Below, one piece after another: positions 18,394 through 26,844 of a stretch of DNA of 64,000 nucleotides; position 1 is the first letter of the stretch; every line of letters begins with the position of its first letter. The translations under genes and the position numbers were made by a program. This DNA is from Viridibacterium silvisoli (GTDB lineage Bacteria; Pseudomonadota; Gammaproteobacteria; Burkholderiales; Rhodocyclaceae), in NCBI RefSeq assembly GCF_036017035.1, contig NZ_JAYXHS010000003.1:558001-622000 (forward strand). The letters are read 5' to 3'. A model generated the notes under the pieces. That model was not told the DNA's origin, ran no database searches, and was given only the letters and a program-made list of their open reading frames with translations.

Positions 18394-19749
18394 CTACGCA
18401 GCCTTCGCCTCACCCTTCACCGTATATTGATTGACCGGTCTGTCCAGACCCAGGTTCTCGCGCAGCGTCTTGCCCTCGTACTCCGTGCGGAACAGGCCGC
18501 GGCGTTGCAGCTCGGGGACGACCAGCTCGACGAAGTCATTGAGCGATTCCGGCAATACCGGTGGCATGACATTGAAGCCGTCTGCGGCGCCGTTCTCGAA
18601 CCAGCTCTGCATTTCATCCGCGATCTTCTGCGGCGTACCGACGACGACCCAGTGACCGCGCGCACCGGCGAGGTATTCGTAGAGCTGGCGCACGGTGAAA
18701 CCTTCGCGCTTGGCCAGCGTGAGCACCACGTTCTGGCGACTGTTGCGGCCCTTCTCCAGCTCCGGGTAGTACGGCGGCGGTGCGTCGAGGTCCCAGGTGG
18801 ACACATCGTCGTTCGGCCAGAACTTGGCGATCTCGTTGAGGCCCACCGAGGGGTGGATGAGCTTCTGCAGCTCGGCCCACTTGGCATCTGCCTCTTCCTG
18901 CGTACGGCCGATGACGGGCGAGATGCCGGGCAGCACGAGCAGCTCTTCGGGGCGCCGACTGTACTTCGCCATGCGTGACTTCACATCCTTGTAGAAGGCC
19001 TGCGCTTCGGCAAGGCTGGTCCATGCGGTGAAGATGGCTTCCGCCGTTGCAGCGGCCAGCTCGCGTCCCGGCTCGGACGAGCCGGCCTGCACGATCACCG
19101 GGTAGCCTTGCGGCGGGCGCTCGATATTGAGCGGGCCCTTGACCTTGAAGTACTTGCCGACATGATTGAGCGTGTGCAGCTTGTCGGGGTCGAAGTAGAC
19201 GCCGGTCTCGGCGTTGCGGATGAAAGCGTCATCCTCGTAGCTGTCCCACAAACCCTTCACGACGTCGACGAACTCGTGGGCCTGTTCGTAGCGCACTTCG
19301 GGATCGGGATGCTTGTCGAGGCCGAAGTTGCCGTAGACGTTGTCAGCCCCCGTCGTCACGACATTCCACGCCGCCCGCCCCTTGGAGATGTGATCCAGCG
19401 AGGCGAACTTGCGCGCCAGCAGGAAGGGATCTTCGTAGGTGGTCGAGGCGGTCGCCACGAAACCGATGTGCTTGGTCGCCACCGCGAGCGCAGACCACAG
19501 GGTCACCGGCTCGAAGTACGAGACACGCCCCTGGCGGCTGAAGGCTTCACGATCGCCCTGCTCGCGCAGGCCCGGCGTGTCAGCGACGAAGACCTGGTCG
19601 AACAGGCCGCGCTCGGCGGTCTTCGCGACTTCGATGTAGTGGTCGATGTTCACACCGGAGTCCACCTGCGAACCTGGATGGCGCCATGCGGCGATGTGGT
19701 GGCCGGTGGCCATGATGAAGGCGCCGAGGCGCAGTTTGCGTTCGCTCAT
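18394..19749 (-). CDS. FMN-dependent monooxygenase, NtaA/SnaA/DszA family
   Basis: A 451-residue luciferase-like flavin monooxygenase. The family opening (LRLGAFIMATGHHIAAWRHP), YFEPVTLWSALA, TASTTYEDPFLLARKFASLDHIS and GRAAWNVVTT are all visible; the RxAWNxVTT motif is diagnostic. Relatives include nitrilotriacetate and dibenzothiophene-sulfone monooxygenases, which use reduced FMN from a separate reductase; the nitroreductase at 26845 could supply it (inference). It lies 163 nt downstream of tauD on the same strand. No sigma-54 promoter was found in that gap, so it may be read from the upstream promoter. A C-S bond-cleaving role is likely; the substrate is unknown. Confidence 0.88.
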   Translation of the reverse strand: MSERKLRLGAFIMATGHHIAAWRHPGSQVDSGVNIDHYIEVAKTAERGLFDQVFVADTPGLREQGDREAFSRQGRVSYFEPVTLWSALAVATKHIGFVATASTTYEDPFLLARKFASLDHISKGRAAWNVVTTGADNVYGNFGLDKHPDPEVRYEQAHEFVDVVKGLWDSYEDDAFIRNAETGVYFDPDKLHTLNHVGKYFKVKGPLNIERPPQGYPVIVQAGSSEPGRELAAATAEAIFTAWTSLAEAQAFYKDVKSRMAKYSRRPEELLVLPGISPVIGRTQEEADAKWAELQKLIHPSVGLNEIAKFWPNDDVSTWDLDAPPPYYPELEKGRNSRQNVVLTLAKREGFTVRQLYEYLAGARGHWVVVGTPQKIADEMQSWFENGAADGFNVMPPVLPESLNDFVELVVPELQRRGLFRTEYEGKTLRENLGLDRPVNQYTVKGEAKAA

Positions 19750-19912
19750 AGGTTTCTCTTTCTCGTTTAGATGTTCAAGAACAGGTGGCCAGAATCCGCA
19801 AGAAAATGGAGCGAGCGCGTGGCTGACAAGGCGGCTCGCGCAGAGCAGTGCTCAAGCACGGCGAGCGAGCCAACGACGTCAGCCGCGTGCGCAGCCCGTT
19901 TTATTGCGGGTT

Positions 19913-20935
19913 CTAGAAAGGGCGGGCGCCAGCCAGGCTGACGCGCTTGAGCACCCGTTTGTCATTCGCGTCGAAAGCGGTGCGCGCATGCAGGGTCGCC
20001 TGGTTGTCCCAATGCACGATGTCACCCACCTCCCAGCGATGGGTGTACTGGTACTTCGGTTGCTGGATGTGGGCGCGCAGGAAGGCGATCAACGCGACAC
20101 CCACCTCGGGCGCAACGCCCACCAGCTCGACTTCCGAATGCGTGGCGAGGAACAGGATCTTCTTGCCGCTGCGCGGATGCGTACGCACCAGGGGGTGCGG
20201 AAAGGCGTGGCCGAGCGGTGCAATGTCCGGCGTGCGATACAGGGGCCGCTTCTGCCCGGCGGTGCGCACGAAGGGGTTATAGGTAATCAGTTGCAGCGTA
20301 TCGATGCGCGCACGCGTGTCGGCGTCGAGATCGGCATAGGCTTGCGCGAGGTTGTACCAGGTCGTGTCTCCACCTTGCGCAGGCACTTCGACGGCATACA
20401 ACAAGGAGGCTGCGGACGGCAGTGGCGTCCATTGATGGTCCGTGTGCGGCAACAACTCACCATGGCCGGTGTAGCCCCCTTCTACGTTGGCGACCGGCAC
20501 GACATCAGGCGCGGTACCACCGTGGTCCGACGAACCCAGCACGGGCACATCCGCCGGTGAGTGGAACACCGGGCCGAAGTAGGTGGAGAAAGCCAGCAAT
20601 GCCTCATCGGCGAGGCGCTGCTGCTTGAAGATCAGGATCCCGTGCTCATCCAGCGCCTGTTGCAGATGACTCACCAGTGCTGCGCTCAAGGGGCGGTTGG
20701 CGTCCAGGTTACGCACGACGCCACCCACACCACCACCCGTGGGGGTGATGCTGATCTCGGCGACCGACTGTGGCGCGCCGTGACGATGCGAAGCGTCATG
20801 CACTGCGCGGGACAACTGTGTGAACAGCGGCGCGCTGGCAAAGCGCGTGTTGTCCAGCGCCTTGGTGTCCGACGCGGCGCTGGTGATTCTTTCGACGGGC
20901 TTCTCAAGGCTCTTTTCGGCTATGGCTGTGCTCAT
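19913..20935 (-). CDS. TauD/TfdA-family dioxygenase (copy 1)
   Basis: A 340-residue Fe(II)/2-oxoglutarate dioxygenase. The facial triad is visible as LPHTDHQW (HxD) and the distal His in NQATLHAR, with the 2-oxoglutarate Arg near the C-terminus. The ATG at 20935 has SD AAGGAGG inside the end of the upstream methyltransferase gene, 11 nt away, so the two are cotranscribed. Taurine or alkanesulfonate/sulfate ester hydroxylation with release of sulfite or sulfate is the family's role; the exact substrate is not readable from sequence. About 40 residues of variable sequence precede the catalytic fold. Confidence 0.87.
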   Translation of the reverse strand: MSTAIAEKSLEKPVERITSAASDTKALDNTRFASAPLFTQLSRAVHDASHRHGAPQSVAEISITPTGGGVGGVVRNLDANRPLSAALVSHLQQALDEHGILIFKQQRLADEALLAFSTYFGPVFHSPADVPVLGSSDHGGTAPDVVPVANVEGGYTGHGELLPHTDHQWTPLPSAASLLYAVEVPAQGGDTTWYNLAQAYADLDADTRARIDTLQLITYNPFVRTAGQKRPLYRTPDIAPLGHAFPHPLVRTHPRSGKKILFLATHSEVELVGVAPEVGVALIAFLRAHIQQPKYQYTHRWEVGDIVHWDNQATLHARTAFDANDKRVLKRVSLAGARPF

Positions 20936-20946
20936 GCAGGCCTCCT

Positions 20947-21849
20947 TCAGGGTTTGACGAATTTCAGGGTGAAGCGGTCGCTCTCGCCGATTGCGCTGTA
21001 GCGCGCGCGATCTTCGGCTTTCAATCGATAGGTGGGCGGCAAGGTCCATACGCCTTCGGCATAGTCCTTGGTGTCCTTCGGGTTGTCGTTGACCGTCGAG
21101 CGCGCAACCAGACGGAAGCCGGCTTTCTCGGCGAGACGCACGGCCTCTTCCTCGCGCACATAGCCCTTCTTCAGTTGCGCATCGGCGGGCTCATCCAGGC
21201 GCGCGCGGTGATCTTCCAGGCCAAGCGTGCCGCCATGCTTGAGCGCGCGATAGAAGCTCGCGAAGGCTTCGTCGGCAGAGTTGGTCGTCAGCCAGTTGTG
21301 CAGGTTGCGAAAACTCAGGACGACGTCGGCACTTCCCGCAGGCACGATGTCCTGCGCGGGAAACCGCGCGAGCTGCACCTTGCCGTAACGCGCCGGGTCG
21401 CTCGCCAGCTTGTCGGCGAAGCTGCGGTTGCCCTTCAGCGCCTCTTCCGAAGCGCCCTGCTCCGGCGGGATGGCTGCGATGTATCGGCCCCTGGCGTGCT
21501 CGTAGGGCGCAAGGATCTCGGTCCACCATGCCGAACCACCGGGCCAGATCTCGACGACAGTCTGGTCGTCGCGCAGGCCGAAGAACTCCAGGGTGCCCAG
21601 CGGATGACGATAGGCATCGCGCGCACGGTTGCTCTCTGCGCGATGCGGCGAGGCAATCTGTGCTGCCAGGGCATCCGTATCAGCTGCAATAGCTGCAATT
21701 GCAGGCGGGATGAGCAACGCCACCCCGAGCCCACACGCGACGCGGCAGGCCAGCGAATTTGTCGCCGAGCGCAGGCGGCGAATCAGGCGCGCGCCTGCAT
21801 GGCAAGGGCGCGGTGCAGCGGAAGATGAAACACACGAGGGATTTTGCAT
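20947..21849 (-). CDS. Exported SAM-dependent methyltransferase, COG4798-like
   Basis: A 300-residue protein. A hydrophobic leader (VACGLGVALLIPPAIAAIAA) suggests export or membrane anchoring. The core resembles COG4798 putative methyltransferases: HPLGTLEFFGLRDDQTVVEIWPGG in place of the usual SAM glycine motif, WWTEILAPY, VVLSFRNLHNW, LKHGGTLGLEDHRA. The preferred start is the ATG at 21849, 26 nt downstream of the start site predicted from the sigma-54 promoter at 21886-21901. It is the first gene of a leftward group with tauD. An exported methyltransferase is odd because SAM is cytoplasmic, so the start or the annotation deserves testing. Confidence 0.75.
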   Translation of the reverse strand: MQNPSCVSSSAAPRPCHAGARLIRRLRSATNSLACRVACGLGVALLIPPAIAAIAADTDALAAQIASPHRAESNRARDAYRHPLGTLEFFGLRDDQTVVEIWPGGSAWWTEILAPYEHARGRYIAAIPPEQGASEEALKGNRSFADKLASDPARYGKVQLARFPAQDIVPAGSADVVLSFRNLHNWLTTNSADEAFASFYRALKHGGTLGLEDHRARLDEPADAQLKKGYVREEEAVRLAEKAGFRLVARSTVNDNPKDTKDYAEGVWTLPPTYRLKAEDRARYSAIGESDRFTLKFVKP

Positions 21850-21885
21850 GGGCAGCGTGCTCTGTCGGTTGCAAAGCATGCACAT

Positions 21886-21901
21886 TGCAAATGCCGGGCC
21901 A
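21886..21901 (-). promoter_or_regulatory. Sigma-54 (-24/-12) promoter, methyltransferase-tauD group
   Basis: On the minus strand: TGGCCCGGCATTTGCA, against the consensus TGGCACG-N4-TTGCA; one mismatch, exact GG-N10-GC spacing. The predicted start is near 21875, 26 nt before the methyltransferase ATG. Confidence 0.75.
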
Positions 21902-22074
21902 CTCCCGGTTTTCAGCAGCCACGGCGCTTCTGACGATGACAGGGCCGCCAGCCTGCTACATCGCCAGCACCCATGCGCCCGGGATGCTGCACTTTCAACA
22001 TCCGCTAGATGCGCAGTGCAGTGACGGCAATGTGCCCTTGCCGTTGCGAGACGGAGCATGCGTGGTGATCGCAC

Positions 22075-22088
22075 AGCAGTGCGCTGTT
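22075..22088 (+). promoter_or_regulatory. Candidate activator site, copy 1
   Basis: AGCAGTGCGCTGTT, a near-palindrome centred about 97 nt upstream of the start predicted from the promoter at 22153-22168. The equivalent site of the duplicated gene (23496-23509) keeps the symmetry and the distance. This spacing is typical for sigma-54 enhancer-binding proteins. Confidence 0.4.
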
Positions 22089-22152
22089 GCACTCGCAGCG
22101 CCTTGAGCCGGCGGATTTTCTCTCGCCCTTTTCAAATCAAGGAGATGACCGT

Positions 22153-22168
22153 TGGCATGGTCCGTGCA
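22153..22168 (+). promoter_or_regulatory. Sigma-54 (-24/-12) promoter, binding protein 1
   Basis: TGGCATGGTCCGTGCA: GG-N10-GC spacing exact, two mismatches to TGGCACG-N4-TTGCA. The same 16 bases are conserved in the duplicated copy at 23573-23588. Predicted start near 22179, about 57 nt before the ATG. Confidence 0.65.
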
Positions 22169-22235
22169 GTACGAGTTGCGACCACAGGCATCCGCATGGC
22201 GGCACATATCGATACGCAACAGGGAGTATGAAACC

Positions 22236-23393
22236 ATGAGAAATGCATATGAAGAAAACCCGAAACAGCAGGGCCGCGCGCGACGCTGGATAGGGGCGCT
22301 TCTGCTCATCGCGGCGCAAGGCCTGTCACTGTCAGCACAGGCCGAGGCACCGCCGCCCGTCATCCGTTTTGCATTTGCCAGCCCCAAGGTCGGCGTGCCG
22401 CCGCAATACACCGCCGGCACCGCAGGCATCGCCTACACCAAGGGCTGGTTCGAGGAGGAGTTCAAGAACGACAACACGAAGTTCGAGTTCCTGTTCTTCA
22501 AGGGTGCAGGCCCGGCAGTCAACGAGGCCTTCACCAACAAGCAGATCGACTTCGCGTCGCACGGTGACCTGCCTTCCGTCATCGGTCGCGCCGCCGGCCT
22601 CAAGACCCGCCTGCTGTTTGCCAACAATGCGCGCAGCAATATCTATCTCGCCGTGCCGCCGAACTCGACGCTCAAGTCGGTAAAGGAGTTGAAGGGCAAG
22701 AAAGTGTCCTTCTTCAAGGGCACCAATTCGCAGACGCCCATCAATCGCCTGCTGCGTGCCAATGGCTTGACCGAGCGTGACCTGAAGGTGGTGAATCTCG
22801 ATACGGCGTCCGGCAAGGCGGCCCTGCTCAATGGCGACATCGACGCATTGTTCGGCAGCTTCGACCTGCTCACCCTGCGCGACGAGGGCAAGCTGAAAAT
22901 CCTCTACACCAGCAACGGTGACTCGCCCATCTACACGCGCCAGGGGCACATCCACGTCGATGACGAATTCGCGACCAAGTACCCGGAGACCACCAGGCGC
23001 ATCGTCAAGGTGCTGGTGAAAACTGCGCACTGGGGCTCGTTGCCTGAGAACCGCGCCGAAGTGCTGAAGCTGTGGGCCATCCCCGGCGTGTACTCGGAGA
23101 GCACACTGGCCGAGGACTACGGCCCCGACCTCGGCCCACGTTTCAGCCCCCTGTTCGACCCCTTCCTCGTCGGTCGCTACAAGGACGTGGTGAAGGATGC
23201 GCTGGAGTACAAGCTGTCGCGCAAGACCTTCGAAGTCGAACCCTGGATTGATCGCAGCTTCCAGAACGCAGCGCTCAAGGAGTTGAAGCTCGAGAACTTC
23301 TGGACGCCGCTCGATGCGAACGGCAAGCCGATCAAGTCCGCAGCCGCCAAGGCTGCTGCCGCGCCCGCAACCGTGCGAACGGCAAGCAAGTAA
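22236..23393 (+). CDS. ABC importer substrate-binding protein, sulfonate/nitrate family (copy 1)
   Basis: A 385-residue periplasmic binding protein with a signal peptide ending SLSAQA. The SsuA/NMT1-like fold shows as IRFAFASPKVG, GAGPAVNEAFTNKQIDFA, LPSVIGRAAG, SVKELKGKKVSFFKGTNSQTP, LLNGDIDALFGSFDLL. It has an alanine/lysine-rich tail. AGGGAG precedes the ATG. It is nearly identical (about nine residues in ten by eye) to the next gene. The likely cargo is an aliphatic sulfonate or sulfate ester, judged from family and context only. The permeases follow downstream; no ATPase is present in the cluster. Confidence 0.88.
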   Translation: MRNAYEENPKQQGRARRWIGALLLIAAQGLSLSAQAEAPPPVIRFAFASPKVGVPPQYTAGTAGIAYTKGWFEEEFKNDNTKFEFLFFKGAGPAVNEAFTNKQIDFASHGDLPSVIGRAAGLKTRLLFANNARSNIYLAVPPNSTLKSVKELKGKKVSFFKGTNSQTPINRLLRANGLTERDLKVVNLDTASGKAALLNGDIDALFGSFDLLTLRDEGKLKILYTSNGDSPIYTRQGHIHVDDEFATKYPETTRRIVKVLVKTAHWGSLPENRAEVLKLWAIPGVYSESTLAEDYGPDLGPRFSPLFDPFLVGRYKDVVKDALEYKLSRKTFEVEPWIDRSFQNAALKELKLENFWTPLDANGKPIKSAAAKAAAAPATVRTASK

Positions 23394-23495
23394 CAGCACC
23401 TCCACACGAACGGGCTGGTGCCATGGCGCCGGCCCGCTCTTCGTGCGTCGTCAATAAATCCGGAACGCCCATTCCCCCACACCTGCTGATCGCGA

Positions 23496-23509
23496 AGCAG
23501 CGCACTGTT
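23496..23509 (+). promoter_or_regulatory. Candidate activator site, copy 2
   Basis: AGCAGCGCACTGTT, the counterpart of 22075-22088. Its core CAGCGCACTG is the reverse complement of the core CAGTGCGCTG in copy 1, and it is again centred about 97 nt before the predicted start. Confidence 0.4.
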
Positions 23510-23572
23510 GATCGCGCAGCAGTTCTGCCGCGTCGCTTTGCGTCGACGCTTTCAAATCAAGGGGATGGCCAT

Positions 23573-23588
23573 TGGCATGGTCCGTGCA
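23573..23588 (+). promoter_or_regulatory. Sigma-54 (-24/-12) promoter, binding protein 2
   Basis: TGGCATGGTCCGTGCA, identical to 22153-22168, exact GG-N10-GC spacing. Predicted start near 23599, about 68 nt before the ATG at 23667. Confidence 0.65.
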
Positions 23589-23666
23589 CCACAGGCAGTG
23601 ACCCCAGCCATTCGCGTGGCGGCACACATCGACACCCTCCACGACACTGAACAGGAACATCACAAA

Positions 23667-24830
23667 ATGATTAATGCATATGAAGAAAAATCGAAACGAC
23701 AGCGTAGCCTGCGACGCTGGGTCGCCGGCCTGCTGCTGATCGCCGCGCAGGGCTTCTCGCTGTCGGCCCAGGCCGAAGCGCCACCACCTGTCATCCGCTT
23801 CGCGTTCGCCAGCCCCAAGGTTGGCACGCCACCGCAATACACCGCGGGCACCGCCGGCATCGCGTACGCCAAAGGCTGGTTCGAAGAAGAGTTCAAGAAC
23901 GACAACACCAAGCTCGAATTCCTGTTCTTCAAGGGCGCGGGCCCGGCAGTCAACGAAGCCTTCACCAACAAACAGATCGACTTCGCCATGCATGGCGACC
24001 TGCCCTCTGCCATCGGCCGCGCAGCGGGCCTGAAGACACGCCTGCTGCTGCCCAATAGCGCACGCAGCAACATCTACCTGGCCATCCCGCCCAACTCCAC
24101 GCTGAAGTCGGTCAAGGAACTGCGCGGCAAGAAGATCTCGTTCTTCAAGGGCACCAACTCGCAGACCCCGATCAACCGCCTGCTGCGTGCCAATGGCCTG
24201 ACCGAGCGCGACGTCAAGGTAGTCAACCTCGACACCGCCTCGGGCAAGGCAGCCTTGCTCAATGGTGATATCGACGCGTTGTTTGGCAGCTTCGACCTGC
24301 TCGCGCTGCGCGATGAAGGCAAGCTGAAGATCCTTTACACCAGCAATGGCGACTCGCCCATCTACACGCGCCAGGCTCATGTTCATGTCGATGACGAGTT
24401 CGCGACCAAGTACCCGGAGACCACCAAGCGCATCGTCAAGGTGCTGGTGAAAACTGCGCACTGGGGCTCGCTGCCGGAAAACCGCGCCGAAGTGCTGAAG
24501 CTGTGGGCCATCCCCGGCGTGTACTCGGAGAGCACGCTGGCCGAGGACTACGGCCCCGACCTCAGCCCACGCTTCAGCCCCCTGTTCGACCCCTTCCTCG
24601 TTGGTCGCTACAAGGACGTGGTGAAAGACGCCTACGAGTACAAGCTCACACGCAAGACCTTCGAAGTCGAACCGTGGATTGATCGCAGCTTCGTCAATGC
24701 CGCACTGAAGGAGTTGAAGCTCGAGAACTTCTGGACGCCGTACGACGTGAACGGCAAGCCGATCAAGGCAGCGGCCGCCAAGGCTGCTGCTGCGCCCGCT
24801 GCGAATCTGCGCACGGTGGCAGCGAAGTAA
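23667..24830 (+). CDS. ABC importer substrate-binding protein, sulfonate/nitrate family (copy 2)
   Basis: A 387-residue tandem paralog of the preceding gene, with the same signal peptide end (SLSAQA) and Ala-rich tail. Differences cluster in the ligand-facing stretch FAMHGDLPSAIGRAAGLK / LLLPNSARS (FASH, LLFANNARS in copy 1), which may shift ligand preference. The frame is open back to 23508, so the conserved promoter segment could be read in frame here; the ATG at 23667 (AGGAA upstream) gives a proper signal peptide. The first permease ATG is 113 nt downstream, with one REP palindrome between. Confidence 0.88.
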   Translation: MINAYEEKSKRQRSLRRWVAGLLLIAAQGFSLSAQAEAPPPVIRFAFASPKVGTPPQYTAGTAGIAYAKGWFEEEFKNDNTKLEFLFFKGAGPAVNEAFTNKQIDFAMHGDLPSAIGRAAGLKTRLLLPNSARSNIYLAIPPNSTLKSVKELRGKKISFFKGTNSQTPINRLLRANGLTERDVKVVNLDTASGKAALLNGDIDALFGSFDLLALRDEGKLKILYTSNGDSPIYTRQAHVHVDDEFATKYPETTKRIVKVLVKTAHWGSLPENRAEVLKLWAIPGVYSESTLAEDYGPDLSPRFSPLFDPFLVGRYKDVVKDAYEYKLTRKTFEVEPWIDRSFVNAALKELKLENFWTPYDVNGKPIKAAAAKAAAAPAANLRTVAAK

Positions 24831-24853
24831 GCCGGCTCGGCAAAAGATAGACC

Positions 24854-24881
24854 GTCGTCCCGGCGAAAGCCGGGATGACGA
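24854..24881. repeat. Single REP palindrome
   Basis: GTCGTCCCGGCGAAAGCCGGGATGAC, one unit of the same family as the doublet at 3411, between binding protein 2 and the first permease. Confidence 0.7.
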
Positions 24882-24943
24882 TGCTTCTCGCGAATCGCAC
24901 TCAGATTCTTGTTCAGTTCCCCATTCAGCATCGGGAGACCCGG

Positions 24944-25837
24944 ATGTCATCGCTAGTCATAACCCCCCAGGCCAACCTGCGCGCGCCTGAGCTTCCGCTG
25001 GGTGCGCAAGCGCCAGCTGGCGCAACTTCCCGCAAAGGCATCGCACACTGGTTGCGTGAGCAGCTCTCCAGCCTGCGCAATTCGGCAGCGCGTCTCTTGC
25101 TCGCATGGATACTGCCGCTCGGGGTCTTCCTGCTGTGGTGGGCTTCCGCGAAGTACGGCTGGGTGGCCGAGCAGATCCTGCCCGCGCCGGACTTCGTCGC
25201 ACAAACCTTCGGTGAGCTGTGGCACAGCGGCGACATCCTCACCAACCTGAACATCAGTCTGCAGCGCGTGCTCTACGGTTTCGCGGCAGGTACCGTTGCG
25301 GGCCTCTTGCTGGGCACTGCGATGGGCCTGTCTCCCGTCGCCAAGGACTATCTCTATCCGACCTTCAACGCCTTCGCGCAGGTGCCCTCGCTGGGCTGGC
25401 TGCCCTTGCTGATGATGCTGGTCGGCATCGAGGAGTCGCTGAAGATCATCCTCATCACCAAGGCCGTGCTGGCACCGGTGGCGATCAACACCTACCAGGG
25501 CATCAGCAACGTGCCGACGCGTCTCATCGAAGTGGCCCGCGTCTACTCCTTCACGCGCTGGCAGTTGCTACGCAAGGTGGTATTCCCCGCAGCTTTCCCG
25601 CAGATCTGGAGCGGCGTGCGCTTCGGTCTCACCAAGGCCTGGCTGGCACTGGTCGCGGTGGAACTGCTGGCCTCCAGCGAAGGCCTCGGCTTCCTGCTGG
25701 TCTATGGCCGTCAGCTGTTCCAGCTCGACGTCGTGATCTCGGCCGTCATCGTCGTCGGCGCCGTCGGCTTCACGCTGGACAAAGTGCTGGCCATCGTCGA
25801 AGCACGCCTGCTGCGCTGGCGCCGCGCGAGTTTCTAA
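24944..25837 (+). CDS. ABC importer permease, SsuC/TauC family (1)
   Basis: A 297-residue inner-membrane permease with about six transmembrane segments. The EAA coupling loop reads EVARVYSFTRWQLLRKVVFPAA. A cytoplasmic N-terminal extension of about 50 residues (Ala/Pro/Arg-rich) precedes the first helix. CGGGAG lies before the ATG at 24944. The stop is 9 nt from the second permease, so the two are cotranscribed and could form a heterodimer, unusual for SsuC-type systems, which are normally homodimers. Confidence 0.9.
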   Translation: MSSLVITPQANLRAPELPLGAQAPAGATSRKGIAHWLREQLSSLRNSAARLLLAWILPLGVFLLWWASAKYGWVAEQILPAPDFVAQTFGELWHSGDILTNLNISLQRVLYGFAAGTVAGLLLGTAMGLSPVAKDYLYPTFNAFAQVPSLGWLPLLMMLVGIEESLKIILITKAVLAPVAINTYQGISNVPTRLIEVARVYSFTRWQLLRKVVFPAAFPQIWSGVRFGLTKAWLALVAVELLASSEGLGFLLVYGRQLFQLDVVISAVIVVGAVGFTLDKVLAIVEARLLRWRRASF

Positions 25838-25846
25838 GGGACACCC

Positions 25847-26662
25847 ATGAGTCAGAACACACACACAAGCTCCGGCGGTTTCATTCCGGCGCGCTGGAAG
25901 AAACCGTTGCGTGGCATCGCCCTGCCCATCGCGCTGCTGCTCCTCTGGCAAGGCGCATTCACGTTTGGCTGGATACGCACCGACTTCCTCGCGCCACCCG
26001 CCAAGGTGTGGGACACCTTCGTGAAACTCGCGAGCAATGGCTACCTGTGGGAGTCGCTCTCCGCCAGCCTGCGGCGTGACCTCATCGGCTTCGCCATCGG
26101 CACGGTGATCGGCCTCGTGGTTGGCACCGCGATGGGCATGTCGCGCCTCGTCGACAAGATCGTCGGCCCGACCTTCCACACGGTCAAACAGGTGTCGCTG
26201 CTGGCGTGGATTCCGCTCATCTCGCTGTGGTTCGGCTTGGGCGATCCCTCCAAGGTGGCCTTCCTGTCGCTGGCTGCATTCTTCCCGACCGTGCTCAACA
26301 CCTACGAAGGCATCCGCAGCGTGCCGCGCGAGCTGCTCGAAGTCGCACGCGTGTTCGACTTCTCGCGCTGGCAACTGATACGCCGCGTGATCATTCCATC
26401 GGCATTGCCGTCCATTCTCACCGGCATCCAGCTGGCGCTGATGTACTCGTGGATCGCCACCCTCGGTGCCGAATACGTCCTCACCTCGGGCGCCGGCATC
26501 GGCAACCTGATGGTCGACGGGCGCGAACACTTCTGGTTCGACCAGGTGATTCTCGGCGTCATCGTCGTCGGCCTGGTGGGCTACTCGCTGAACCTGTTGT
26601 CGCAGCTTGCCGAGCGACGTTTGCTGGGCTGGCGCGGGACCAGCGTGGCGCGGTTTGCGTGA
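25847..26662 (+). CDS. ABC importer permease, SsuC/TauC family (2)
   Basis: A 271-residue permease of the same family. Its EAA loop is EVARVFDFSRWQLIRRVIIPSA. The sequence is clearly diverged from the first permease, so this is not a recent duplication. A short hydrophilic N-terminus is followed by six predicted helices. The cluster ends here with a REP pair and no ATPase; the orphan ATPase at 2525 or that at 58073 would have to serve (inference). Confidence 0.9.
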   Translation: MSQNTHTSSGGFIPARWKKPLRGIALPIALLLLWQGAFTFGWIRTDFLAPPAKVWDTFVKLASNGYLWESLSASLRRDLIGFAIGTVIGLVVGTAMGMSRLVDKIVGPTFHTVKQVSLLAWIPLISLWFGLGDPSKVAFLSLAAFFPTVLNTYEGIRSVPRELLEVARVFDFSRWQLIRRVIIPSALPSILTGIQLALMYSWIATLGAEYVLTSGAGIGNLMVDGREHFWFDQVILGVIVVGLVGYSLNLLSQLAERRLLGWRGTSVARFA

Positions 26663-26684
26663 CGTATCAGCCCCACTCTCTCAA

Positions 26685-26769
26685 GTCATTCCCGCGAAAG
26701 CGGGAATCCACGCTCACCAAGAAGACAAACAAGTGGGACACGTGGATTCCCGCTTTCGCGGGAATGACG
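26685..26769. repeat. dRS3-like REP doublet
   Basis: Two inverted copies of GTCATTCCCGCGAAAGCGGGAAT about 40 nt apart, after the permease pair. Confidence 0.85.
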
Positions 26770-26844
26770 GGGTTCTAATTCGGGCGCGGCAGTTCGCCTA
26801 CTCTGTTGCAACAGATCAGATCAAATTCAAAACGGGGAAACACC

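Larger units (their letters stand above)
22066..24830 (+). repeat. Tandem gene duplication (binding protein plus upstream control region)
   Basis: The unit from about 22066 to 23393 is repeated from about 23487 to 24830. Similarity covers the coding region and about 170 nt upstream, including the -24/-12 promoter and an inverted repeat about 97 nt before the start site. The upstream copies differ by small indels. Confidence 0.85.

Noticed and set aside
22145..22231. A 28-codon upstream ORF before binding protein 1, partly conserved before copy 2, as a regulatory leader peptide.
   Set aside because: The two upstream regions are recent duplicates, the conserved part contains the -24/-12 promoter, and the predicted start site at about 22179 lies inside the ORF, so it would not be transcribed whole. 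In copy 2 the frame is fused to the gene.
26685..26769. Repeats with regular palindromes considered as a CRISPR array.
   Set aside because: Only two units per site, in inverted orientation, with no spacer series and no cas genes; they are REP-type doublets scattered through the window.
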